This document shows, piece by piece, positions 56,741 through 64,000 of a stretch of DNA of 64,000 nt. Within the stretch, counting starts at the first letter, position 1. Each line of letters opens with the position of its first letter. Origin of the DNA: RUG334 sp045599645 (GTDB lineage: Bacteria > Muiribacteriota > Ozemobacteria > Ozemobacterales > Ozemobacteraceae); assembly GCA_045599645.1 (NCBI GenBank), contig JAZRWI010000020.1:1-64000 (forward strand). The letters run 5' to 3'. The notes beneath the pieces are model-generated. The model did not search any database and was not told the DNA's origin. It saw only the letters and a list, made by a program, of their open reading frames with translations. The position numbers and the translations under genes were made by a program.

Positions 56741-59563
56741 GAACTGTGCCGTAGCTGATTTCTTGCACTTAGCTACCTGCTCCGGAGTGCCTGTCACAAT
56801 TATCTGACCGCCGCGGTCTCCGCCTTCGGGACCCAGATCTATAATATGGTCTGCAACCTTGATGACATCAATATTGTGTTCGATTACCAGAACAGTATTT
56901 CCTTTTTCCACTAGTCTGTTAAGAACTTCGATGAGCTTTTTGACATCGTTGAAATGCAGGCCTGTAGTCGGTTCATCAAGCAAATAGAAGGTAGAGCCAG
57001 TAGCAACCTTTGAAAGTTCTGTAGCTAATTTGATGCGCTGAGCTTCACCACCTGAGAATGTAGTAGCAGACTGGCCAAGTCTGATATAACCAAGACCAAC
57101 ATCCTTCAAGGTCTGGAGCTTTCTGTTAATAGCATAAAAAGCTTCAAAGAAAGGAATAGCTTCGTCCACGCTCATATCAAGAACTTCAGCAATAGTCTTA
57201 CCCTTGAATTTACACTTCAGGGTTTCTTCGTTGAAGCGTGAACCCTTGCACTGATCACAGGTTACATAAACATCCGGCAGGAAGTGCATTTCTACAACAA
57301 TCTGGCCAGAGCCTTCACATTCCTCGCAGCGGCCGCCTTTTACGTTAAAACTAAAACGACCGGCAGTGTAGCCGCGTGTCTTTGCTTCCACAGTCTGGGC
57401 AAACAACTCACGTATCGGCGTAAAAATGCCACAATAGGTTGCAGGATTAGAACGAGGGCTTCTACCAATCGGATCCTGATCTATGTTTACAACCTTATCG
57501 ATATTTTCAATACCGATAATTTCTTTATAAGCGCCTGTTTCTTTGTTTGTCTGATAGACATAATTACTCAATGCCGGGTAAATGGTATCGGTAATCAAAC
57601 TAGACTTTCCTGAGCCAGAAACGCCCGTTACAACGATTAATTTACCAAGGGGTAATTCCACATCAATATTTTTCAAATTATTGTGTGAGCAGCCCTTAAT
57701 AACAATTTTTTTGCCATTTCCTTTTCGTCTTTCAGAAGGAACCGGAATATAAGCTTTTCCACTCAGGAAATTACCTGTTATGGAATTTTCATCCTTCATG
57801 ACTTCTTCCGGTGTTCCTTGTGAAACAAGTCGGCCACCATTTTCACCTGCGCCTGGACCAATATCGATAATATGGTCAGCCTCGGTCATTATTTCCTTGT
57901 CGTGTTCAACAACAATAACAGTGTTCCCGATGTTGCGAAGATTCTTCAAAGAATCAATGAGCTTTCGGTTGTCTCTTGGATGCAAACCAATACTTGGTTC
58001 GTCAAGAACATAGGTAACGCCAACAAGAGCCGAACCAATCTGAGTAGCAAGCCTGATGCGCTGTGCTTCCCCGCCACTCAGGGTATAAGCAGCACGAGAC
58101 ATATTCAGGTATTCAAGACCAACATCCTTCAGGAATTTAAGACGGCTGGTAATCTGTTCCATAACCTTCTTAACAACGAAGGCATCACGTTCACTCAATT
58201 CGGCAGAAAGGCTCTTGAAAAATTCAATCAATTCAACAACCGAATGCTGACAAAGCTCCCAGATATTTTCACCGCGGATTCTGACAGAAAGGGCAATATC
58301 GTTGAGACGCTTTCCATGACAGGTATTACACGGCAACTGGCGCATGAATTTTTCATACCACTGACGGTTGCCTTCTGACTGAGTTTCTGCGTGACGTCTT
58401 TCAAGCTGCGGTATAATACCTTCAAAAGGCTTCGACATGGTAGCATTTTTCATTGTTCTACCGTTATAATTGATTGTTATTATCTTTGTTCCGCTACCAT
58501 AAAGCAGAACTTCCTTAATATTAGCAGGAAGGTCTTTGTATGGAGTATCCATCGAAAATTTATAGGCCTTGGCAAGACCTTCAAGCCACTGACGTGAAAC
58601 ACTGGCTTCAAACCAGCTTTCCGCAGCAATACAGCCTTCCGCAATAGACAATTCTTTGTCTGGAATAATCAGATCTGGGTCAGCAACAAGACGATAGCCT
58701 ATGCCTGAGCAGTCTGGGCATGAGCCATAAGGCGCATTGAAGGAGAAAAGTCTCGGTTTTATTTCCGGTAAAGAAATATCACAGACTGGGCAGCGAAGAT
58801 TTTCGCTATAAAGCTTTTCTGTGGGTTCGTCATCGCTTTCCTTCTGAACACTTAAAAGAAGATGACCGTCAGCAAGCTTGAAACAGAGTTCAACAGCTTC
58901 TGTCAAACGAGCCATGGTAGAGTCTCTGTTTTCTGTAGAAATTTTAACACGGTCAACAGCAACTTCGATATTATGCTTCTTGTTGCGGTCTAATTCAGGC
59001 AATTCTTCGTCTAATGTATAAAATTCACCATCTACTCTTACTCTTGAAAGACCTTCCTTGCGAAGCTCATCAAAAACCTTGGTATATTCACCCTTACGGC
59101 CTCTTACAACAGGAGCAAGAAGTGTTACTTTGGTTTTATCAGGATTTGTATAAAGCAGTTCAACAATCTGCTGGGGACTTGAGCTTTCAACGGGTTTGCC
59201 GCACTTAGGGCAGTGGGGCTTTCCTATTGCAGCGTAAAGCAGTCTGAAATAGTCATACAGCTCCGTAACAGTACCAACAGTAGAACGAGGGTTGCGGTTA
59301 GTGGATTTCTGTTGGATTGCAATTGTCGGCGAAAGACCTTCAATGGCGTCTGCATCAGGTTTGTCCATCTGCATAAGAAACTGTCTTGCATAAGAAGACA
59401 GAGATTCCATGTAGCGTCTCTGACCTTCAGCATGAATTGTATCAAAAGCCAGGGAGGACTTACCAGAGCCAGAAACCCCGGTAATTACTGTTAATGCATT
59501 GGTTGGAATGTTTACGCTTAAATTCTTGAGATTATGAACACGTGTTTTTTCTATTTTTATCAT
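56714..59563 (-). CDS. uvrA: Excinuclease ABC subunit A
   Basis: A 949-aa nucleotide-excision-repair damage sensor with two ABC ATPase modules. Module I: Walker A GVSGSGKSSLAF, first zinc motif CPKCGKP..., signature LSGGEAQRIRLA, Walker B VTYVLDEPSIGLHPRD. Module II: GVSGSGKSSLIT, second zinc motif CEECEGSG...CDQCKG, FSGGEAQRIKLA and FYLLDEPTTGLHFND. Full length and intact. Its last residues (FIKESLRRE) are encoded inside the hairpin array, whose GCC-gaa-GGC unit forms the codons around the stop, so the array and gene end have evolved together. Monocistronic as far as seen. Confidence 0.97.
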   Translation of the reverse strand: MIKIEKTRVHNLKNLSVNIPTNALTVITGVSGSGKSSLAFDTIHAEGQRRYMESLSSYARQFLMQMDKPDADAIEGLSPTIAIQQKSTNRNPRSTVGTVTELYDYFRLLYAAIGKPHCPKCGKPVESSSPQQIVELLYTNPDKTKVTLLAPVVRGRKGEYTKVFDELRKEGLSRVRVDGEFYTLDEELPELDRNKKHNIEVAVDRVKISTENRDSTMARLTEAVELCFKLADGHLLLSVQKESDDEPTEKLYSENLRCPVCDISLPEIKPRLFSFNAPYGSCPDCSGIGYRLVADPDLIIPDKELSIAEGCIAAESWFEASVSRQWLEGLAKAYKFSMDTPYKDLPANIKEVLLYGSGTKIITINYNGRTMKNATMSKPFEGIIPQLERRHAETQSEGNRQWYEKFMRQLPCNTCHGKRLNDIALSVRIRGENIWELCQHSVVELIEFFKSLSAELSERDAFVVKKVMEQITSRLKFLKDVGLEYLNMSRAAYTLSGGEAQRIRLATQIGSALVGVTYVLDEPSIGLHPRDNRKLIDSLKNLRNIGNTVIVVEHDKEIMTEADHIIDIGPGAGENGGRLVSQGTPEEVMKDENSITGNFLSGKAYIPVPSERRKGNGKKIVIKGCSHNNLKNIDVELPLGKLIVVTGVSGSGKSSLITDTIYPALSNYVYQTNKETGAYKEIIGIENIDKVVNIDQDPIGRSPRSNPATYCGIFTPIRELFAQTVEAKTRGYTAGRFSFNVKGGRCEECEGSGQIVVEMHFLPDVYVTCDQCKGSRFNEETLKCKFKGKTIAEVLDMSVDEAIPFFEAFYAINRKLQTLKDVGLGYIRLGQSATTFSGGEAQRIKLATELSKVATGSTFYLLDEPTTGLHFNDVKKLIEVLNRLVEKGNTVLVIEHNIDVIKVADHIIDLGPEGGDRGGQIIVTGTPEQVAKCKKSATAQFIKESLRRE

Positions 59564-59669
59564 GGTAGCTTCGGGTGAATAATATAATAAATACTACCTG
59601 CCAGGGAGCTGTCCGACGCATCGGCCAGCAGGGCTGGGGGTCAGTGAATAAAAGACAGGAAAGAAAATG
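59564..59669 (-). other. Gap with nested hairpin after the FecR-like gene
   Basis: CCTGC...GCAGG outer stem with inner CCGA-tgcg-TCGG (about 59598-59634). The minus strand continues with TAGTATTTATTATATT, which is T-rich but not a clean T-run; possibly a weak terminator of the pilin operon. Confidence 0.5.
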
Positions 59670-60428
59670 TTATCTCCAGTCGTATTGGATAACACTAGCC
59701 TGAGATGGGCTGCTAAGTTCGCCGTTATCGAATGTAAGCTTATAGAAGCCTGAAAGCTTAACTGGTTTTTCACCACCAGCAATAGTGCTAACTTCAACAA
59801 GACCATTCTTTACAACGATTTCGCCCTTGTCTTCTTCGTCTTTGTAAATAACCTTGAAGAGACCGGAACGACCAATTATCTTAACATTGGAAGCCTGAAT
59901 ACACATTAAATCTCTACCGTCTAAGGAAACAGCAGCGGTAATTTCACCTCTGGTAAGTTCTACAACTTCCTGCTTAATCTTATTTTCCTTAGCTTCGAGA
60001 GTCGGTGGCTTTACAGTAACTTCAGTATCAGCATAAAGCTTTACCTGATTTTCAAGCTGCATCTGAACTGTTAGAGAAGATTCTTCCATAGTTCTGAAGG
60101 AATATTCTTCTTTAAACTTGATATTAGCGGTTAAAGCTTCCCACAGACCTGTTTTTCTTGATTCTGCAGTGCCAGAGTATTCTGTAACACTAGAATACAA
60201 CAGCTTTTCACGGTCTTCCTGAAACTGTTTGGCCTTGGCTTTGGTATTTATGACACCAATCAGAACAAAAACAGCAATTAGTGCCACTAACACACCGCCA
60301 CCAATTATCATTTGTTTTTTTCTAGCTTCTGCAGCTGCTGCTAGCTTAGCAGCTTTTTCGCGCTCTGTCTGAAGCTTCTTTAACGCCTTGTGGTCAAGTC
60401 GTTCAAGTTGATGCCATTGTTTAGCCAT
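59670..60428 (-). CDS. Membrane protein with FecR-like domain
   Basis: A 252-aa bitopic protein: a basic cytoplasmic N-terminus with coiled-coil character (residues 8-38, ALKKLQTEREKAAKLAAAAE), one membrane helix (about 40-61, MIIGGGVLVALIAVFVLIGV) and a periplasmic beta-rich domain. The latter (about 130-245) has the FecR pattern VELTRGEITAAVSLDG, ASNVKIIGRSGLFKV, IVVKNGLVEVST. It ends the second pilin operon, 15 bases after the last prepilin gene, so it may anchor or regulate that machinery. Confidence 0.78.
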   Translation of the reverse strand: MAKQWHQLERLDHKALKKLQTEREKAAKLAAAAEARKKQMIIGGGVLVALIAVFVLIGVINTKAKAKQFQEDREKLLYSSVTEYSGTAESRKTGLWEALTANIKFKEEYSFRTMEESSLTVQMQLENQVKLYADTEVTVKPPTLEAKENKIKQEVVELTRGEITAAVSLDGRDLMCIQASNVKIIGRSGLFKVIYKDEEDKGEIVVKNGLVEVSTIAGGEKPVKLSGFYKLTFDNGELSSPSQASVIQYDWR

Positions 60429-60443
60429 AATTTAATGTGTAAC

Positions 60444-61178
60444 CTATAGTAAATCTATTGCAACCTGTGGGGTTGCCATTATTGAATTTTCCTTAGTAAC
60501 TTTTGAATCTTTAGTATACTGTGTACGTATTTTAACCGAAATTGGAAAAAAGTCCACTGCTTTTTGCGGAGGAATTGTTCCAGCAACAGAAAATTCGACA
60601 CTTGCAACATCATTAACCAGCGTTCTATTGCGGGTTTCAGACTCTATTGGATCCAAATTTAATTTTCCAGATTTTGCATAATTATTTGAAGAATTTGTAG
60701 AATATTTAAAAGCTTCTGTTTTTAATATCAAGTCACCTGTTACATTGTTACCTGTTTTATTCTTAAAAACAAGATAAAGCTGGTGATTCAAAAGCTTTCC
60801 GTCTTCTGAACCTGGCTTTTCTGTAGTGCAGACAAACCAGTCCATAACCTTTAATTCGCCACTTTCAGGACAATCTATTGGTGAGGCATCCTTAAGTATG
60901 CGCATATAATATTTGGCGGCCACACTTTTGTCCGGGTTGTCACAAGGATCAAAAATTGTATCCTTCAAAAGCGTAGTAGGGTATGTTGCACTTTTAATTT
61001 CGTTGCTGATAAAGCTTAAAGCAGTACGCATCTGATCGACCGTAAGATTTATCCACTGGCCTTTTCCTGCAGTCTGGCTGCCGCCAATAAACAGCTTATA
61101 AACACCAACCAGCAGCATAACAAAAATGGCCATTGCCATTAATACTTCAACTAATGTAAATGCTTTTACCTTCTTCAT
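60444..61178 (-). CDS. Minor pseudopilin (GspJ/PilW-like)
   Basis: A 244-aa prepilin. The leader KKVKAFTLVEVLMAMAIFVM has cleavage site A|F (Ala instead of Gly at -1) and Glu at +5. The globular part has MRTALSFISNEIKSATYP, the motif following the helix in GspJ-type pilins. ATG 61178 overlaps the previous stop (TGATG) and has AAAGGG upstream; the TTG one codon earlier is rejected. Part of operon 62931-59670. Confidence 0.86.
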   Translation of the reverse strand: MKKVKAFTLVEVLMAMAIFVMLLVGVYKLFIGGSQTAGKGQWINLTVDQMRTALSFISNEIKSATYPTTLLKDTIFDPCDNPDKSVAAKYYMRILKDASPIDCPESGELKVMDWFVCTTEKPGSEDGKLLNHQLYLVFKNKTGNNVTGDLILKTEAFKYSTNSSNNYAKSGKLNLDPIESETRNRTLVNDVASVEFSVAGTIPPQKAVDFFPISVKIRTQYTKDSKVTKENSIMATPQVAIDLL

Positions 61179-62023
61179 CAAATGCTGCCCTTTCTAGTAA
61201 TCTTTTCAGTGCGGACCTGAATCTGTCTGCTATCTCTTTTCTGAAAATCAATGGCAGAGCCTTCTACAGTGATTTCAATAGCTTCTTCACCGTATTTCTT
61301 CATGCCCTGAATAGCTTTTACCTTTACTTCAACAACGCCGTATTCAAGAGTATATGGATACCCTTCTTCAACAGCTATATCAAACTTGTTGGTCATCTTG
61401 AGGTCTTTAGCTATTTTCATTTCAAGAGGTGACTGCAAGCTGAAATTATTTACACTTACATTTGTGCAATCTCTGAAATAATAGGTCAGGAACTTCCATG
61501 CATTATAGCTATCGTCAGGCTCTCTCGGGTCTGTATATTTTACATTCTGAGCATCCTGAGCAAGATTTGGTGCGAGGAAACGATAATCCGGGTTGTTGTA
61601 GCTTGCCAGTCTTACAAAGCTATCCTTACCTGGCAATCTAACGTAGAAGTATCTTGGCTTACCCTTAGAATTAAGTTCACCACTGCGTTTTACGTAAACA
61701 TTTGGTCTGCCGGTATATTCTTCGAACTGTTCCTGCCCATTATCGTCAACACTTGGAAATTCAGTGAAATTGAACAACGGGTTCTTTCCCTGGGATATTT
61801 CAACAGCATCATAAAGTTCTGTCGGGAAAAGCTTTGCTTTAACAAGGAAATGTTGCATAGCAGAGCGGGCAGCAAAATAAGCCTGCTTATCAAGAAGATT
61901 CAAGCTGTTATGAGAAGCTGTCGTGCTCTGTCTGAAAACCATGGAACCAAGCAAAACCAGCATACAGAAAGCAAAAAATATGGCTATTACAATAGCAGCG
62001 CCTTTGCGCTTAGAACATTTCAT
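61178..62023 (-). CDS. PilX/GspK-like protein
   Basis: A 281-aa protein with a prepilin-like N-terminus lacking Glu+5: KRKGAAIVIAIFFAFCMLVL, then the head with FRQSTTASHNSLNLLDKQAY and AARSAMQHFL, the helix pattern of PilX/GspK proteins. Its ATG overlaps the previous gene by four bases (ATGA) and its stop overlaps the next gene by one. The same arrangement, a GspK-like protein next to I- and J-like pilins, is present in the 38.5-42.2 kb operon, but here the protein is of normal size. Confidence 0.84.
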   Translation of the reverse strand: MKCSKRKGAAIVIAIFFAFCMLVLLGSMVFRQSTTASHNSLNLLDKQAYFAARSAMQHFLVKAKLFPTELYDAVEISQGKNPLFNFTEFPSVDDNGQEQFEEYTGRPNVYVKRSGELNSKGKPRYFYVRLPGKDSFVRLASYNNPDYRFLAPNLAQDAQNVKYTDPREPDDSYNAWKFLTYYFRDCTNVSVNNFSLQSPLEMKIAKDLKMTNKFDIAVEEGYPYTLEYGVVEVKVKAIQGMKKYGEEAIEITVEGSAIDFQKRDSRQIQVRTEKITRKGSI

Positions 62024-62931
62024 GAATCAATGTCCCCCTTGATAGCCATAAGGTGGATACGCTGAATATTACCTTTTTCGTTTTCGGGTTCAGCATAATA
62101 ATGAGGTTCAAGATTCCACTGAACCTGAATAATCAATCTTTTAAACGGACACCATGCAAAAGCATCATCTGTCTGATACGGTAATCTGCTCATTACCATC
62201 TTTGCAGTATAACGTTCAGCTGTTGGATTTATAAAGCCAAACTTTGTAGCATTCTTAAGTGATTCCAAACCTTCATCTTTATAGAAATTCTTTGGAGATT
62301 CAGAAACACCATTTCCTGAAATTTCAAGCTCTGTTAAAGGCTTGCCTGTTTCTTCAACATCTTCGGCAAAATCCTGAGTCCAATCGCTACTTGTAATGAT
62401 TGATGGATTTTTCAGGAATGTAAAAGCTACTTCATTCTGTTCTGGGAATTCCAAAGGATTGGTGCTTGGATAATCTTCACCGATCTTCATGCGTTCCGGC
62501 TTAGAGTGCTTTGTTGTGGAAACAACATCTTCAACACGAAGATGTATAAGATAGCTGATACCCTTAGAATCCTTGATTATACCTCTGCAAGGATAACCGT
62601 TAGCTTCCTTCTTATCGCTATTGAATAGCATAGTAGCCATTTTCTTGGCCCACGCATCATTCAAATCTGTGAATTTGTCATTTCCTTCAAGATCGTCAAC
62701 TCTTATATAGCCTGGGTTTCCTTCTCTAAGCGCAACAAAGGAAATATTATCAAGCAAAGCATTTAAAACTTCTGTAGCTTTGTTGATAGCAAAAGCCTGA
62801 CTGGCATTCCTGTCGGTTTCAACAGTCTGGCGCGATAACATTCCGAATAAAGGAATCATCGCTATGGCCATTACAGTCACAGCGATAATTATTTCTAGAA
62901 ATGTTATTGCTTTTTTTGATCTAGGAAACAT
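62020..62931 (-). CDS. Prepilin-like protein (GspI/PilV-like)
   Basis: A 303-aa prepilin, long for the class. Leader MFPRSKKAITFLEIIIAVTV has Glu at +5 but A|I at the predicted cleavage site in place of G|F. After the hydrophobic helix comes AFAINKATEVLNALLDNI, the I/V-type helix, then a large head with no recognised domain. First gene of the second pilin operon, 21 bases after the PhoH-family gene, with which it may be co-transcribed. Confidence 0.84.
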   Translation of the reverse strand: MFPRSKKAITFLEIIIAVTVMAIAMIPLFGMLSRQTVETDRNASQAFAINKATEVLNALLDNISFVALREGNPGYIRVDDLEGNDKFTDLNDAWAKKMATMLFNSDKKEANGYPCRGIIKDSKGISYLIHLRVEDVVSTTKHSKPERMKIGEDYPSTNPLEFPEQNEVAFTFLKNPSIITSSDWTQDFAEDVEETGKPLTELEISGNGVSESPKNFYKDEGLESLKNATKFGFINPTAERYTAKMVMSRLPYQTDDAFAWCPFKRLIIQVQWNLEPHYYAEPENEKGNIQRIHLMAIKGDIDS

Positions 62932-62952
62932 TACGCAAGCGCCAGAATACTA

Positions 62953-64000
62953 TTAGAGCAGTTCTGATGCCAAAGCAGACAAAGAAGAACGTTCAGATTT
63001 GTTAAGAATAATATGACCAAAGAGATTGTGGTCTTTAAACTTTTCAATTACGAAATTCAAACCGTTGGAAGAGCTGTCGAGGTATGGATTATCAATCTGG
63101 TATGGGTCACCAGTAAGAACAACCTTAGTGCCTTCACCAGCACGGCTGATAATGGTTTTTACTTCGTGTGGAGTGAGGTTCTGGGCTTCGTCTACGATGA
63201 GATACTGCTTTGGAATACTTCTACCTCTGATGTAGGTGATTGCTTCAATCTGAACCTTCTGAGATTCAATAAGGAAGCGGATTTTCTTATCAACGTCATC
63301 AGAATTCTTGTAGAGACGGTCCATAACAAATTCAAGATTGTCGAATATTGGCTGCATCCAATGGCTGAGTTTTTCATCCTTAGAGCCTGGCAGATAACCG
63401 ATATCCTTGCCAAGAGGCATAATCGGGCGGCTTACAAGCAGCTTGCGGAACAAATGTTCATCAATTGTCTTCTGCAAACCGCAGGCAAGAGCGAGAAGAG
63501 TCTTACCAGTACCAGCGCGGCCAACAAGAGTTACCAGTTGAATTTCGTTACAGAGCAGAAGTTCGATAGCGAATTTCTGCTGGAGATTCATTGGTTCTAC
63601 GCCCCATGGTCTTGAATTCAAATGGAACAATGGAAGGAGCTTTTTCTGAAGGCCGTCATACTTGGCAAGAGCCGTCTTGTTTTCGTTTTCAGCAGCCTTC
63701 AGAAGAAGGAATTCATTCTTGAAGAGGTCATTACCTGGATAATCAAGGCCTTCTTCGCGAAGGAAGGTTTCAATCTGTTCTGCAGGCATAATGAGTTCGC
63801 GCCAGCCAGAATAGAGTTCATCAATATCAATTTTGTTAGTTTCATAGTCTTCAGCCTGAATACCAAGAGCATCTGCCTTAATACGGCAGTTGATATCCTT
63901 ACTGATAAGTATTGGGTTCTTTCCAGCTTTTTTCAAGGTCAAAGCACAGGCAAGAATACGGTTATCTACCTTCTTTGCGTCTAAACCACCAATACTCGGC
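62953..64000 (-). CDS. PhoH-family ATPase with N-terminal PIN domain (5' end beyond window)
   Basis: The visible 349 codons are open to the right edge; the start lies outside. Upstream of the first start-like codon (TTG 63942) the frame still encodes family sequence (DAKKVDNRILACALTL, then ISKDINCRIKADALGI), the end of a PIN nuclease domain, so it is a PIN-PhoH fusion of the YlaK/COG1875 type. The PhoH part shows Walker A GRAGTGKTLLAL, ISRPIMPLGKDIGYLPGSK-like region (shortened) and Walker B YLIVDEAQNLTPHEV plus VLTGDPYQID. Such proteins are putative RNA helicase-nucleases. It heads the minus-strand pilin operon. Confidence 0.92.
   Translation of the reverse strand, partial: PSIGGLDAKKVDNRILACALTLKKAGKNPILISKDINCRIKADALGIQAEDYETNKIDIDELYSGWRELIMPAEQIETFLREEGLDYPGNDLFKNEFLLLKAAENENKTALAKYDGLQKKLLPLFHLNSRPWGVEPMNLQQKFAIELLLCNEIQLVTLVGRAGTGKTLLALACGLQKTIDEHLFRKLLVSRPIMPLGKDIGYLPGSKDEKLSHWMQPIFDNLEFVMDRLYKNSDDVDKKIRFLIESQKVQIEAITYIRGRSIPKQYLIVDEAQNLTPHEVKTIISRAGEGTKVVLTGDPYQIDNPYLDSSSNGLNFVIEKFKDHNLFGHIILNKSERSSLSALASELL

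Overview
The window comes from a diderm (Gram-negative) bacterium of low-to-moderate GC with an unusually repeat-rich intergenic space. An LptD/OstA-like outer-membrane barrel protein implies an LPS-type outer membrane. Two prepilin/type II-type minor pilin clusters, HEAT-repeat proteins (one fused to a CheR methyltransferase), a flotillin/NfeD pair and many secreted proteins of unknown function fit poorly sampled lineages such as Riflebacteria or Elusimicrobia-like gut bacteria. That placement is inference; nothing here fixes the phylum.

Layout. 0-10 kb is an accessory island: a HigB/HigA-type toxin-antitoxin pair, a Fic protein, two DUF4143-type AAA ATPases, two HicAB modules, a nitroreductase, an unknown 339-aa protein, and debris of further copies (a fic/ATPase fossil, an ATPase 5' fragment, a fragment of the 339-aa gene). 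9.9-11.1 kb has no credible protein gene. On the minus strand it holds a consensus sigma-70 promoter with an A/T-rich upstream tract, a boxA-like leader and, 1.2 kb later, a perfect intrinsic terminator; I read it as a very large structured non-coding RNA of a class I cannot name. 11.4-23.5 kb carries copA, an LtaS-like/PAP2 envelope pair, flotillin-NfeD-TPR genes, hemW and a SPOR protein. 23.6-29.3 kb carries the HEAT-CheR fusion, a CheY-like receiver and a TPR protein. 30-34 kb carries a FlgM-like protein, a secreted protein and a secreted zinc peptidase.

34.7-37.2 kb is a stable-RNA/replication locus in the order Ser-tRNA(UGA), Ser-tRNA(GCU), Arg-tRNA(GCG), Ser-tRNA(GGA), SRP RNA, dnaX, with a clear promoter. 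37.2-43.4 kb is a minor-pilin operon bracketed by two paralogous secreted proteins. 43.6-49.3 kb has a ClC channel and three secreted or lipoprotein genes separated by three copies of one composite repeat. 50-56 kb is a plus-strand block: LptD-like, rpiB, dCMP deaminase, murA, HEAT protein. 56.7-64 kb is uvrA, a FecR-like protein, a second pilin operon and a PhoH-family ATPase cut by the window edge.

The gaps between genes are structured. They contain (i) arrays of short hairpins whose stems all differ but whose linkers are constant (ATTCAT, CATCGA, TAGAAGGG and GTGAAA/TTTCAC families), (ii) 7-bp and 9-bp minisatellites, (iii) seven copies of a roughly 40-bp element beginning TATAGAATCAC that sits on a fixed side of those arrays, and (iv) a mosaic dispersed repeat built around TCCTGTTATCCGTTGC. 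With the 1.2-kb RNA these are the strongest candidates for undescribed biology here.
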